NCBI RefSeq assembly: GCF_007644035.1
Contig: NZ_VMTV02000134.1
Span: 233,548 to 297,547 of the forward strand
Source of the DNA: Vogesella mureinivorans
GTDB taxonomy: Bacteria; Pseudomonadota; Gammaproteobacteria; Burkholderiales; Chromobacteriaceae
DNA length: 64,000 nt
Direction: 5' to 3'
Below are positions 18,209 through 27,034 of the stretch, one piece after another. Within the stretch, counting starts at the first letter, position 1; the number at the start of each line of letters is the position of its first letter. The notes beneath the pieces are model-generated. The model was given only the letters and a program-made list of their open reading frames with translations. It was not told the origin of the DNA and searched no databases. A program made the position numbers and the translations under genes.

Positions 18209-19111
18209 ATGAAAACAATGCCGCTGCCGGATGATGTACTGGTATTCGAGGCCATTGCCCGCTTAGGTAGCCTGACCGCCGCTGCCGACGCGCTGGGTTG
18301 CACCCGCAGCCTGGTCAGCCTGCGGCTCAAAGCGCTGGAAAAGCAGCTGGGCGCGGTGCTGGTGTTGCGCACCACGCGGCGGCTGGCGCTGACCGAGGCT
18401 GGCCAGCAGCTGCTGCCGCACGCCCAGGCCATGCGCCAGGCGCTGGAGCGCATGCAGCACGCGGTAGATAGCGCCCAATGCGGGGTGGACGGGCCGTTGG
18501 CGCTGTCTACCTCGGTATCACTGGCACCAATGCTGGCGCCACTGTTGGGCGAGCTGGGGCAGCAGCAGCCCGGCTTGCAGCTACGGCTGGACGTGGACAA
18601 CCGCGTGCAAGACCCCATCGCCGACGTGCTGGATTTCTGCCTGCGCATGCGCATGGTGCACGACGACTCGCTGGTGGCCCGGCCTGCCGGCTGGGTGGAA
18701 GAGGGCCTGTACGCCAGCCCGGCCTTTCTGCAGCAACATGGTTGGCCGCAACACCCGGACCAGCTGCTGCAGTATGGCTTGCTCAGCCACGAAGACGGCG
18801 AGCAGTTGACGCTGGTGCGTGGTGACGATACCTGTGTATTGCAGCCAGGCTCGGCACGTACCCATTCCGGTGCGTATATTGCCGCCCTCAGCCTGTGCGT
18901 GGCCGGTTACGGTATCAGCGTGCTGCCGCATTACATGGCGGCACCGGCTTGCCGTCGCGGCGAGCTGCAGCGCGTGCTGCCCGACTGGCAGGGCGAGCGC
19001 TGGCAGGTGTTTCTGGTGTACCCCTATCGCCAACCCATGCCGCGCAAGTACACGGTGCTGATCGACTTTTTGCTGCCGCGCATCGCCGCCGCACTGGCCG
19101 ACCAGGCCTGA
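18209..19111 (+). CDS. LysR family transcriptional regulator
   Basis: The 300-residue protein has an N-terminal winged helix-turn-helix (residues 8-67; AIARLGSLTAAADALGCTRS then VSLRLKALEKQLGAVL) and a LysR-type effector domain. The ATG at 18209 is preferred over the open frame beginning at 18131 because it gives the usual family N-terminus. The neighbouring downstream gene is a RarD-like permease on the same strand, 61 bp away, so the regulator may control it, but regulators of this family more often act on a divergent gene. Confidence 0.92.
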   Translation: MKTMPLPDDVLVFEAIARLGSLTAAADALGCTRSLVSLRLKALEKQLGAVLVLRTTRRLALTEAGQQLLPHAQAMRQALERMQHAVDSAQCGVDGPLALSTSVSLAPMLAPLLGELGQQQPGLQLRLDVDNRVQDPIADVLDFCLRMRMVHDDSLVARPAGWVEEGLYASPAFLQQHGWPQHPDQLLQYGLLSHEDGEQLTLVRGDDTCVLQPGSARTHSGAYIAALSLCVAGYGISVLPHYMAAPACRRGELQRVLPDWQGERWQVFLVYPYRQPMPRKYTVLIDFLLPRIAAALADQA

Positions 19112-19172
19112 GGCCGCTGGCCGCCAGCCGCCATTTGCGGCACTATCACCGGGTATTCACTATGGATTCGAT

Positions 19173-20093
19173 ATGACTACCCCCCACGCGCCGTCCGGGC
19201 GCGGCATTGCGCTGTCGATCAGCGCCTCGCTGCTGTTTTCGCTGTTGCCCGCCTACGTTACCCAGCTGCGGCCGCTGGATGGCTTGGGCATTTTTGCCTG
19301 GCGCATTCTGTGCACGCTACCCGGCGTGCTGCTGATTGTGCTGCTCACCGGCAAGCGCCAGGCGTTTGCCGACAGCTGGCAGCGCATGTGGCGCCAGCCG
19401 GCGCTGCTGGCCGCCGTGGCCGGCATGGCGGTGCTGATGGGGGTGCAGCTGTGGCTGTTTCTGTGGGCGCCGCTGCACGGCCAGGTGATGGCGGTGTCGA
19501 TGGGCTATTTTCTGGCGCCACTGGTGATGGTGCTGGTGGGGCGGCTGCTGTACGGCGAGCGGCTGTACCGCTTGCAGGCCATGGCGGTGGTGCTGGCGCT
19601 GCTGGGCGTGCTGCACGAGCTGTGGCTCACGCGCGCCATCGCCTGGCCCACGCTGCTGGTGGTGCTGGGCTACCCGCCGTATTTTGTGCTGCGCCGCAAG
19701 AGCGGGCTGGACCCGGTGTGCGGCTTTGCGCTGGAAATGGCGCTGATGTTCCCGGTGGCACTGGCCATGCTGCTGTGGCTGGGCCCGGCCGGCTGGGGCG
19801 TGCTGGACGAAGCGCGTTTCTGGTGGCTGCTGCCGGGGCTGGGCATCCTCAGCTCCATAGCCCTGCTGTGCAATATCGCCGCCAGCCACCTGCTGCCCAT
19901 GGGGCTGTGGGGGCTGCTGGGTTATGTGGAGCCGGCGCTGCTGTTTGTGCTGGCCATCACCGTACTGGGTGAACCGCTGGGCGCGGACGGCCTGCTCACC
20001 TACGGGCCGATCTGGGGCGCGATTTTGCTGATTGCCATTCACACCCTGCGCCAGCAACGCAAGCTGGCGCTTTCACGGCGGAGCCCTGCATGA
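19173..20093 (+). CDS. EamA/RarD-type drug-metabolite transporter
   Basis: The 306-residue protein has about ten hydrophobic helices. Features of the RarD branch are LSISASLLFSLLPAYVTQL at the start, GLGIFAWRIL, a mid-protein PPYFVLRRKSGLDP, and LLGYVEPALLFVLAITVLGE near the end. RarD-like proteins are inner-membrane permeases of uncertain substrate. The stop overlaps the next gene's start (ATGA), which links expression of the two. Confidence 0.9.
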   Translation: MTTPHAPSGRGIALSISASLLFSLLPAYVTQLRPLDGLGIFAWRILCTLPGVLLIVLLTGKRQAFADSWQRMWRQPALLAAVAGMAVLMGVQLWLFLWAPLHGQVMAVSMGYFLAPLVMVLVGRLLYGERLYRLQAMAVVLALLGVLHELWLTRAIAWPTLLVVLGYPPYFVLRRKSGLDPVCGFALEMALMFPVALAMLLWLGPAGWGVLDEARFWWLLPGLGILSSIALLCNIAASHLLPMGLWGLLGYVEPALLFVLAITVLGEPLGADGLLTYGPIWGAILLIAIHTLRQQRKLALSRRSPA

Positions 20094-20608
20094 AAAACCT
20101 GTTGTTAGCCGGCTTGCTGGCCTTGTGCAGTAGCTGGGCGGCCGCCCAGCCCACCTTGGCCGTACCGGTGCGCCAGGGCTGGTTTGACGGCCAGCCGGTG
20201 TGGTACCTCACCACCGACGCCTCGCGCGCCGATGCCGCCATCGATAATGCGGCCAACCTGGTACCACGGCTGGCTAATGCGCTGCCGCTGAGCCGGCACG
20301 AGCCGAACCCGCGCTCGGTGCTGGACCGCATCTACAAGTTTGCCGCCCAGCCCAGCGTGCTGCCGTCCATCCCGCAGCCCTTGGGTGCGGCCAACCGTGA
20401 CCGCGCCTACTCGCCGCTGTGGGACGTGATCATGGTGCACTGGCAGCCCGGCCGCACCGTGCGCGAGCTGCGCTCGGTAGACGACGTGCTGGCGGCCGAA
20501 GACGCCGGTGACGTGCGGCTGGAGCCGCTGGAGCTGGTGGTGAACTGCCCGGTGCTGCAGGTAGGCCGCCAGGCGCTGCCGGGTATTACGCCGCTGCCAT
20601 TGCCATGA
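20090..20608 (+). CDS. Secreted hypothetical protein
   Basis: The 172-residue precursor has a clear signal peptide (MKNLLLAGLLALCSSWAAAQ). The mature part includes a FDGQPVWYLTTDAS segment near residue 32 and SPLWDVIMVHW near 107, suggesting a small beta-rich periplasmic domain. I do not recognise a characterised family. It is translationally coupled to the RarD-like gene by a 4-bp overlap, so it may be an accessory to that permease. Confidence 0.8.
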   Translation: MKNLLLAGLLALCSSWAAAQPTLAVPVRQGWFDGQPVWYLTTDASRADAAIDNAANLVPRLANALPLSRHEPNPRSVLDRIYKFAAQPSVLPSIPQPLGAANRDRAYSPLWDVIMVHWQPGRTVRELRSVDDVLAAEDAGDVRLEPLELVVNCPVLQVGRQALPGITPLPLP

Positions 20609-20631
20609 CAAGCCATGCCTGGTGGCGGGCA

Positions 20632-21831
20632 TCAGCCCTGCCAGCCATCCGGTACCTGGCCAAAGCGTAGCTGCGGTGTGCCGTGCCAGTCGGCGCACTG
20701 CTGCAGCGCTTTCAGGATGTCTTGCTGCAGGCGCTTGCCCGGTTTGATGCCGGGCTCCAGGTACAGCGCTTTGACCTCGAACACACCTTGCGCGCGGTGC
20801 GCCTTGGCGTCCAACCGGCCCACCAGTTGGCCGCGCACCAGTAGCGGCAGCACAAAGTAACCGTACTGGCGTTTGGGCGCCGGGGTGTAGCACTCGATGC
20901 GGTAATCAAAGCCGAACAGCTGGCTGGCGCGCTGGCGGTGCCACACTACCGGGTCGAACGGCGACAGCACGGTGCAGGCGGTGGCTTTCAGCGTGCCGTC
21001 TGCGGCCAACCTTAGCGTGTCTTGCAGGCTGTGGTGTACATAGCTGTCGCCCTTCAGCCCTTCGACCTGTACCGGCAGCAGCTCGCCGCTGTCGATCAGC
21101 GGGGCCAGCTCGGCGGCGCTGACTTTGCCGCGCAGGCGGTAGTAGTCGCCCACCCAGCCGGCCTGCACCAGGCCCAGTGCGCGGCAGCTGGCGCGGATCA
21201 TGTCGTGGCGGGCGCTGGCGGGGCTGGGCAGGTGCTGCGCGTCGTCCCACTGTGGCAGCACGCGCTCGGCCAGGTCGTACACGCGCTGGAAGTTTTCGCG
21301 CTGGCGCACCATGAGCTGGCCGCTGGTAAACAGTACCTCCAGGTGGCGTTTTTCCGGCTTCCAGTCCCACCAGCCATTGCCTTTGCCGCCCTGGCGGGCA
21401 AAGTCACGCGAGCGTACCGGGCCGTGCTGGCGGATGTGCGCCAGCAGCTGGTCTATGTCGGCGCGGTGTTTGTCTAGCCAGCTGACCGAATACTTCCAGC
21501 CCATGGCAGCCGGGTCCAGCATGCGGTGGCGCAGCAGGCGGTAGTCTTCTACGGGGACAAAGCAGGCTTCGTGCGCCCAGTATTCGAACAGCGCGCCGTC
21601 GGCCAGCAGGCTATCGAGCCAGGCCGGGTCGTAGTGGCCCAGGCGGCTGTACAGCACCAAGTAGGGGCTGCGCGCCACCACGCTGATGGTGTCGATCTGC
21701 AGCAGCGCCATGCGGCGGATGGCGGCCAGTACGTCGTCGCGGGTGGCTTTGCGCCGTGGTGCGGCCAACAGGCCCTGCGCGGCCAGGTGCAGGGCGCGTG
21801 CGGCGGGGAGCGACAGGTGGACAGTAGGCAT
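20632..21831 (-). CDS. YcaQ-like winged-helix DNA glycosylase family protein
   Basis: The 399-residue protein matches the HTH_42/YcaQ (AlkX) family, whose E. coli member unhooks interstrand DNA crosslinks. Recognisable parts are ALLQIDTISVVARSPYLVLYSR at about residues 38-60, FEYWAHEACFVPVEDYRLLRHRM, and the C-terminal FDYRIECYTPAPKRQYGYFVLP followed by GRLDAKAHR. The start at 21831 gives the family N-terminus (MPTVHLSLPAARAL). Catalytic activity is inferred by family only. It overlaps nothing and is convergent with the secreted protein gene. Confidence 0.88.
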   Translation of the reverse strand: MPTVHLSLPAARALHLAAQGLLAAPRRKATRDDVLAAIRRMALLQIDTISVVARSPYLVLYSRLGHYDPAWLDSLLADGALFEYWAHEACFVPVEDYRLLRHRMLDPAAMGWKYSVSWLDKHRADIDQLLAHIRQHGPVRSRDFARQGGKGNGWWDWKPEKRHLEVLFTSGQLMVRQRENFQRVYDLAERVLPQWDDAQHLPSPASARHDMIRASCRALGLVQAGWVGDYYRLRGKVSAAELAPLIDSGELLPVQVEGLKGDSYVHHSLQDTLRLAADGTLKATACTVLSPFDPVVWHRQRASQLFGFDYRIECYTPAPKRQYGYFVLPLLVRGQLVGRLDAKAHRAQGVFEVKALYLEPGIKPGKRLQQDILKALQQCADWHGTPQLRFGQVPDGWQG

Positions 21832-22104
21832 GGCAATAAAATGACAGGATGAACAGTGCGTACAGCATAGCTGTTCGCCAGCGGTGGCGAACAGCGGGTA
21901 GAATGCTGGCGGCCTGTCAGCACGGGCAGTTTCCCGCATGGCATGACTGTGCCAAGCTATGGGGCTGCGCGTACTGGCAGCGCTTTTGTTCTTTGAGTGC
22001 GCTACGGCGCCGGCATACCTGCCGGGCGTGGCGCTACGTGGGCCTGTGGGCCTGACCCAACCTGAACCGCGGCGGCCACCCCGCTACGGCAAGGAGCGAT
22101 CTTT

Positions 22105-23970
22105 ATGTTGTTTTCCTGGTTTGAACGCCGGGTAGATGCCTACCCGGATACCCCCCCGCCACAACCCCCTAAAGGGTTCTTCCCGTTTGTCTGGTCGGCC
22201 ACGGCCGGCATGCGTGGCCTGATACTGGGCATGGCGCTGCTGACGGCCGCCATTGGTGCTTTCGAGGCGCTGCTGTTTTCCATGCTGGGCTCCATCGTGG
22301 ACTGGCTCAGCCACGTGCCGCCGGCGCAGCTGTGGGACAAAGAGCGCGACAACCTGCTGCTGCTGGCCGCCATCCTGCTGGCCAGCCCGCTGCTGATTGC
22401 GCTGCAGGCCATGGCCAAGTACCAGGGCCTGTTCGGTAATTTCCCCATGCGCCTGCGCTGGCATTTCCACCGCCACTTGCTGAACCAGAGCATGGCGTTT
22501 TACCAGGACGAGTTTGCCGGCCGCGTGTCGGCCAAGGTGATGCAGACGGCGCTGGCGGTGCGCGACACGGTGCTGATCATCACCGACATCATGGTGTTTG
22601 TGGTGATCTACTTCATCACCATGGTGGCGGTGGTGGGCAGCTTCGACGCCGTGCTGCTGTGGCCTTTCCTGGCCTGGCTGGCGCTGTACGTCGTCGCTTT
22701 GCGTTTCTTTGTGCCGCGCCTGGGCCGTGCCGCCGGCGAGCAGGCCGACGCGCGCAGCCTGATGACCGGCCGCATTACCGACGCCTACACCAATATCGCC
22801 ACGGTAAAGCTGTTTTCGCAGGGTAACCACGAGGCCCGCTTTGCCAAAGGCGCGATGCAGGAGTTCATGCTTACCGCCTACCGCCAGATGCGGCTGGTCA
22901 GCGGTTTCGAGATCGTCAACCACATCCTCAGCATGGGGCTGATTGCCAGCACCGCCGGTGCCACGCTGTGGCTGTGGAGCCGCGGCGAGGTGGGCGTGGG
23001 TGCGGTGGCGGCGGCTACCGCCATGGCGCTGCGTCTGAACGGCGTGTCGCACTGGATCATGTGGGAGATGTCCAGCCTGTTCGAGAACATCGGCACGGTG
23101 CAGGACGGCATTACCACGCTGTCGCGCCCCATCGCCATCCACGACGCGCCGGACGCGCACCCGCTAGAGGTTGGCCGCGGCGAGCTGCGCTTTGACAATG
23201 TGCGCTTCAGCTACGGTGGCGAGAAGGTGGTGATCGACGGCCTGAACCTGACCATTCGCCCCGGCGAAAAAATCGGCCTGGTTGGCCGCAGCGGCGCCGG
23301 CAAGTCCACCATCGTCAACCTGCTGCTGCGTTTTTACGAGCTGGAAAGCGGCCGCATCCTCATCGACGGCCAGGACATTTGCCAGGTCACGCAGGACAGC
23401 CTGCGCGCCCAGGTGGGCATGGTGACGCAAGACACCTCGCTGCTGCACCGCTCGGTGCGCGACAACCTATGCTACGGCCGCATGCAGGCCAGCGACGAGG
23501 AGATGATCGCCGCGGCGCAAAAGGCCGAGGCGCACGAGTTCATCCTGCAGCTAACCGACCCCAAAGGCCGCCGCGGCTACGACGCCCACGTGGGCGAGCG
23601 CGGCGTCAAGCTGTCCGGCGGCCAGCGCCAGCGCGTGGCTATTGCTCGTGTGATGCTGAAAGACGCGCCGATTCTGTTGCTGGACGAAGCCACCAGCGCG
23701 CTGGATTCCGAGGTGGAAGCCGCCATCCAGAGCAGCCTGTACCGGCTGATGGAAGGCAAGACCGTGGTGGCCATCGCGCACCGCCTGTCCACCATCGCCG
23801 CCATGGACCGCCTGATCGTGCTGGACAAAGGCCGCGTGGTAGAAGAGGGCAGCCACGAGGTGCTATTGGCCAAAGGCGGCCTGTACGCGCGGCTGTGGGC
23901 GCACCAGAGCGGCGGCTTCCTGGGCGAGGAAATCGACCCGGAAGAAGAAGCGGCGCTGGCCGGCAGCTAA
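22105..23970 (+). CDS. ABC transporter, fused permease and ATPase (exporter type)
   Basis: The 621-residue half-transporter has a six-helix membrane domain (about residues 30-340) and a C-terminal ATPase. Walker A is GRSGAGKST, the signature is LSGGQRQRVAIARVML, Walker B is ILLLDEATSALD and the switch histidine is in AIAHRLST. It should act as a homodimer in the inner membrane and export a lipid, peptide or drug; the substrate is not evident. The Shine-Dalgarno AAGGAGCGA precedes the ATG. Copies of the dispersed 10-mer lie inside (23281, coding VGRS before Walker A) and just after its stop (23972). Confidence 0.94.
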   Translation: MLFSWFERRVDAYPDTPPPQPPKGFFPFVWSATAGMRGLILGMALLTAAIGAFEALLFSMLGSIVDWLSHVPPAQLWDKERDNLLLLAAILLASPLLIALQAMAKYQGLFGNFPMRLRWHFHRHLLNQSMAFYQDEFAGRVSAKVMQTALAVRDTVLIITDIMVFVVIYFITMVAVVGSFDAVLLWPFLAWLALYVVALRFFVPRLGRAAGEQADARSLMTGRITDAYTNIATVKLFSQGNHEARFAKGAMQEFMLTAYRQMRLVSGFEIVNHILSMGLIASTAGATLWLWSRGEVGVGAVAAATAMALRLNGVSHWIMWEMSSLFENIGTVQDGITTLSRPIAIHDAPDAHPLEVGRGELRFDNVRFSYGGEKVVIDGLNLTIRPGEKIGLVGRSGAGKSTIVNLLLRFYELESGRILIDGQDICQVTQDSLRAQVGMVTQDTSLLHRSVRDNLCYGRMQASDEEMIAAAQKAEAHEFILQLTDPKGRRGYDAHVGERGVKLSGGQRQRVAIARVMLKDAPILLLDEATSALDSEVEAAIQSSLYRLMEGKTVVAIAHRLSTIAAMDRLIVLDKGRVVEEGSHEVLLAKGGLYARLWAHQSGGFLGEEIDPEEEAALAGS

Positions 23971-24015
23971 GGTTGGCCGCAGGCCAGGCGGTAGGGAAAA
24001 GGGGCTGTGACGTTA

Positions 24016-24050
24016 ATGCCGTTCACTTAAGCAAGTGAGCGGCATTTTTT
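24016..24050 (+). terminator. Terminator after the ABC exporter gene
   Basis: A 13-bp stem (ATGCCGTTCACTT with AAGTGAGCGGCAT, one G-T pair) with loop AAGC is followed by TTTTT. Confidence 0.9.
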
Positions 24051-24086
24051 GTCAGGATGATTTCTGGAAAAAAGAGGCGAAGCATT

Positions 24087-24324
24087 GAATCCGCTACGCG
24101 GATGATGCTTGAAGGTGCCGGTTCCGCCCGGCTGGCGGGAAAGGGGGCGGGTCGCCGCCCCCTTTTCATTCCCCCGCGCCCCGGGGCTGCTCGAAACCCC
24201 GGCCAAAATGGCACGCCCCAGGCGCCGCCGAACTCGCCGCGTGCTAACGTCACGCGGCTCAAACAAATCGGCGTCTTAAAACCTGGGTCGTACCCTTTTG
24301 ACCGGCTCGCGCCAACGGGATGGG
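24087..24324 (+). repeat. Structured repeat copy A (inverted partner of copy B)
   Basis: About 235 bp that is repeated in inverted orientation at 26630-26897. It contains successive hairpins: ATCCGC-TAC-GCGGAT (24089-24103), an 11-bp AAAGGGGGCGG stem with loop GTCG (about 24140-24165), CCGGGG...CCCCGG (about 24181-24202) and CCGCGTG...CACGCGG (about 24228-24248). The second hairpin is followed by TTTTCATT and could terminate rightward transcription. The open frame on the minus strand here (start about 24266) shares a peptide with the frame in copy B, but both follow from the DNA repeat and I do not call them genes. Confidence 0.85.
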
Positions 24325-24335
24325 CGCTTGACCGA

Positions 24336-24718
24336 CACACCAATTCTTGAATACCTAGCCAATTGCCACAAGTTTTCTGCTTGAGTGAAAGGCGTGTGCC
24401 AGTCCCCCTTTTTTTTGCGTTTGCGTATCGCTGCAGTAGTTCTGTGCCAGCAAGCAAGCTGGCAATAAAGTAGTTCCCACACTACGGCGCACTGCCGATC
24501 AGCCAGCCGTTTGCGCTTTTTACGCAACAAAAAGGCGCAACACACTAGCAAATTATCATGGCAGTTGAGTTAAAGCAGATAGGGTTGTACCCCATTGACT
24601 ACAGCTGGTGGATAATGCCGCAGCCCCCCGAACAGGGCGGCCTACCAGACCCGCCCGGCTCACCGGAGAATGGGCGGGTTTCGTCGGCTGCTCTGCCCTT
24701 TTTCAAGCAGAGGTAGAC
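24336..24718 (+). promoter_or_regulatory. pckG upstream region with hairpins
   Basis: This gene-free stretch holds several stem-loops: TGCCAGC...GCTGGCA at 24445-24464, a T-rich stem TTGCGCTTTTT with a complement carrying one bulged G at 24511-24540, and ACCCGCCC...GGGCGGGT at 24649-24679, which sits about 40 bp before the pckG start. The last is placed like an attenuator or a translation-affecting hairpin, but no leader peptide was recognised. No confident -35/-10 pair was found. Confidence 0.4.
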
Positions 24719-26530
24719 ATGTCCTTGCAAGCCCCGAGCTTTGTACGCCACCAGCAACTGATCAACTGGGTCGCCGAAGTGGCCGCCCTCACCAAACCGG
24801 CCGCCATTCACTGGGTAGACGGTTCCGAAGCGGAAAACAGCCAACTGCTGGCCCAGATGGTGGCCGCTGGCACCCTCACCCCGCTGAACCCGGCCAAACG
24901 CCCCGATTCCTACGCCGCGTTTTCCGACCCGTCCGACGTGGCGCGCGTGGAAGACCGCACCTATGTGTGCAGCGCCCGCCGCGAAGACGCCGGCCCCAAT
25001 AACAACTGGATGGACCCGGCCGAGATGCGCAGCACGCTGAACGGCCTGTTCGACGGCTGTATGGCTGGCCGCACCCTGTACGTGATTCCGTTCAGCATGG
25101 GCCCGCTGGGTTCGCCCATTGCCCACGTGGGCATCGAGCTGACCGACTCGCCGTACGTGGTGGCATCGATGCGCATCATGACCCGCATGGGCCGCAACGT
25201 GTACGAAGTGCTGGGCGAAGACGGCCCCTTCGTGCCCTGCGTGCACAGCGTGGGCGCACCGTTGGCCGCAGGCCAGGCCGACAAGCCGTGGCCGTGCAAC
25301 CCGGACACCAAGTACATCGTGCACTACCCGGAAACCCGCGAGATCTGGTCGTACGGCTCCGGTTACGGCGGCAACGCGCTCTTGGGCAAAAAGTGCTTTG
25401 CGCTGCGCATTGCCTCCACCATGGGCCGCGACCAGGGCTGGCTGGCCGAGCACATGCTGATTCTGGGCGTGGAAAACCCGCAGGGCGACAAGCGCTACGT
25501 AGCAGCTGCCTTCCCTAGCGCCTGCGGCAAGACCAACTTTGCCATGCTGATTCCGCCCAAAACCTACGATGGCTGGAAAGTCACCACCGTGGGCGACGAC
25601 ATTGCCTGGATCAAGCCGGCGGCGGATGGCCAGCTGTACGCCATCAACCCGGAAAACGGCTACTTTGGCGTGGCACCGGGCACCTCGGTGAAATCCAACC
25701 CCAACGCCATGGCCATGCTGAACGAAGGCGTGATCTTCACCAACGTAGCGCTCACCGACGACGGCGACGTGTGGTGGGAAGGCATGAGCAAGGATATTCC
25801 GGCGCACCTGACCGACTGGCAGGGCAAGGACTGGACGCCAGACTGTGGCCGCAAAGCCGCGCACCCGAACGCGCGCTTTACCGTACCGGCGGCCAAGTGC
25901 CCGTCGCTGGACCCGGCGTGGAACGACCCGGCTGGTGTGCCGATCTCGGCCTTCATCTTTGGCGGCCGCCGCTCGTCCACCGTGCCGCTGGTGTTTGAGG
26001 CCGGCAGCTGGGAAGACGGCGTGTACATGGCCGCCACCATGGGCTCGGAAACCACCGCTGCAGCGTTTGGCGCGCAGGGCGTTACCCGCCGCGACCCGTT
26101 TGCCATGCTGCCGTTCTGCGGCTACCACATGGGCGACTACTTCCAGCACTGGCTGGGCATGGCCGACAAGGTCAGCAAGCTGCCGCGCATCTTCTGCGTA
26201 AACTGGTTCCGCACCGACGCCGACGGCAAGTTCATCTGGCCGGGCTTTGGCGACAATATGCGCGTGCTGGAGTGGATCGTTGGCCGCGTGCAGGGCACCG
26301 CCCAGGCCGAAGACAGCCCGCTGGGCAAGGTACCGGCTTACGCCCACCTGAACTGGGCCGGCATGGACGGCTTTACCGAGCAGCACTTCCAGCAGCTGAT
26401 GGTGCTGGACGAAGCTGCCTGGCGCCACGAGCTGGCCGCCCACGACGAGTGGTTTGCCAAACTGGCCGACGCACTGCCGGCCAGCCTGGCGGCGCGCCGC
26501 AGCAAGCTGGCCGAGGCGCTGGGGGTATAA
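24719..26530 (+). CDS. pckG: Phosphoenolpyruvate carboxykinase (GTP)
   Basis: The 603-residue enzyme converts oxaloacetate and GTP to PEP, the entry into gluconeogenesis. The kinase-1a loop is [11 protein letters not shown] (with the mobile reactive cysteine), and the GTP-type pattern is evident in [12 protein letters not shown] and [19 protein letters not shown]. The start at 24719 follows AGAGGTAG; an upstream in-frame ATG at 24608 is not supported. It is flanked by inverted repeats A and B, and a leader hairpin lies upstream. It uses the GTP type, unlike the ATP type of enterobacteria. Confidence 0.97.
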   Translation: MSLQAPSFVRHQQLINWVAEVAALTKPAAIHWVDGSEAENSQLLAQMVAAGTLTPLNPAKRPDSYAAFSDPSDVARVEDRTYVCSARREDAGPNNNWMDPAEMRSTLNGLFDGCMAGRTLYVIPFSMGPLGSPIAHVGIELTDSPYVVASMRIMTRMGRNVYEVLGEDGPFVPCVHSVGAPLAAGQADKPWPCNPDTKYIVHYPETREIWSYGSGYGGNALLGKKCFALRIASTMGRDQGWLAEHMLILGVENPQGDKRYVAAAFPSACGKTNFAMLIPPKTYDGWKVTTVGDDIAWIKPAADGQLYAINPENGYFGVAPGTSVKSNPNAMAMLNEGVIFTNVALTDDGDVWWEGMSKDIPAHLTDWQGKDWTPDCGRKAAHPNARFTVPAAKCPSLDPAWNDPAGVPISAFIFGGRRSSTVPLVFEAGSWEDGVYMAATMGSETTAAAFGAQGVTRRDPFAMLPFCGYHMGDYFQHWLGMADKVSKLPRIFCVNWFRTDADGKFIWPGFGDNMRVLEWIVGRVQGTAQAEDSPLGKVPAYAHLNWAGMDGFTEQHFQQLMVLDEAAWRHELAAHDEWFAKLADALPASLAARRSKLAEALGV

Positions 26531-26558
26531 ACAGCGTATGTGAGTAAGACAAAGCCTG

Positions 26559-26581
26559 CCGAATGGCGTAATGCCATTCGG
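26559..26581 (+). terminator. Hairpin after pckG
   Basis: A 9-bp stem CCGAATGGC/GCCATTCGG with loop GTAAT lies 30 bp after the stop. It has no proper T tract, so terminator function is uncertain. Confidence 0.45.
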
Positions 26582-26629
26582 TTGGGTGAATGTGCTTGGC
26601 CATCAAGTGGGAGGGCGTGAGTGCCGCGC

Positions 26630-26897
26630 CCCATCCCGTTGGCGCGAGCCGGTCAAAATGATGCGCCCCAGGTTTTAAGACGCCGATTTGTTTGAGCCCC
26701 GAGCCGTTAGCGAGGGGCGAGTTCGGCGGCGCCTGGGGCGTGCCATTTTGGCCGGGGTTTCGAGCAGCCCCGGGTTGCGGGGGAATGAAAAGGGGGCGGC
26801 AATCCGCCCCCTTTCCCGTCCTATTCCCTCGCGACGCTGCGCTTGCCTCGCTCGGTCACGGGCGGAACCGGCATGTAAACATCGTCCGCATAGCGGA
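26630..26897 (-). repeat. Structured repeat copy B (inverted partner of copy A)
   Basis: This is the reverse complement of copy A with an extra stretch of about 25-30 bp after the GCCGGTTCCGCCCG element. Stems are kept while other positions vary: GTCCGC-TAT-GCGGAC here against ATCCGC-TAC-GCGGAT in copy A, and the AAAGGGGGCGG stem has loop ATTG here against GTCG. Core blocks such as ACCCCGGCCAAAATGGCACG are the same in both. The rest of the 26531-27032 gap holds the pckG hairpin and the terminator at 26998; no gene is supported. Confidence 0.85.
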
Positions 26898-26997
26898 CAC
26901 ATTAGTACTCTTCAAACACAACAAACCCCTAGCCCAGAAAATGCCAATCAGCGTTAACTGACTGACATTCGCCGTATGGCAGGCTTTTTTCATGCAG

Positions 26998-27034
26998 CAT
27001 GCGGCCAACCTTACCGGGTTGGCCGCATGTTTTT
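26998..27034 (+). terminator. Terminator built from an inverted pair of the dispersed 10-mer
   Basis: A perfect 13-bp stem (CATGCGGCCAACC with GGTTGGCCGCATG) has a 6-nt loop TTACCG and is followed by TTTTT on the plus strand, which overlaps the qor stop codon. Both arms are full copies of the 10-mer (27000 and 27018). Confidence 0.85.

Noticed and set aside
21832-22104. Possible small gene (68 residues, 21849-22055) upstream of the ABC exporter
   Set aside because: No ribosome site and odd composition; probably the promoter region of the exporter gene.
24027-24266. Open frame MFEPRDVSTRRVRRRLGRA... in repeat A, and its likeness at 26688-26957 in repeat B
   Set aside because: They share a peptide only because the DNA is repeated; hairpins inside and lack of a ribosome site argue against coding.
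27000-27027. Reading the 10-mer as a restriction or regulatory operator
   Set aside because: Copies lie within many unrelated genes and in ends of genes rather than in promoters, and in both orientations, which does not suit an operator; a modification site cannot be excluded.
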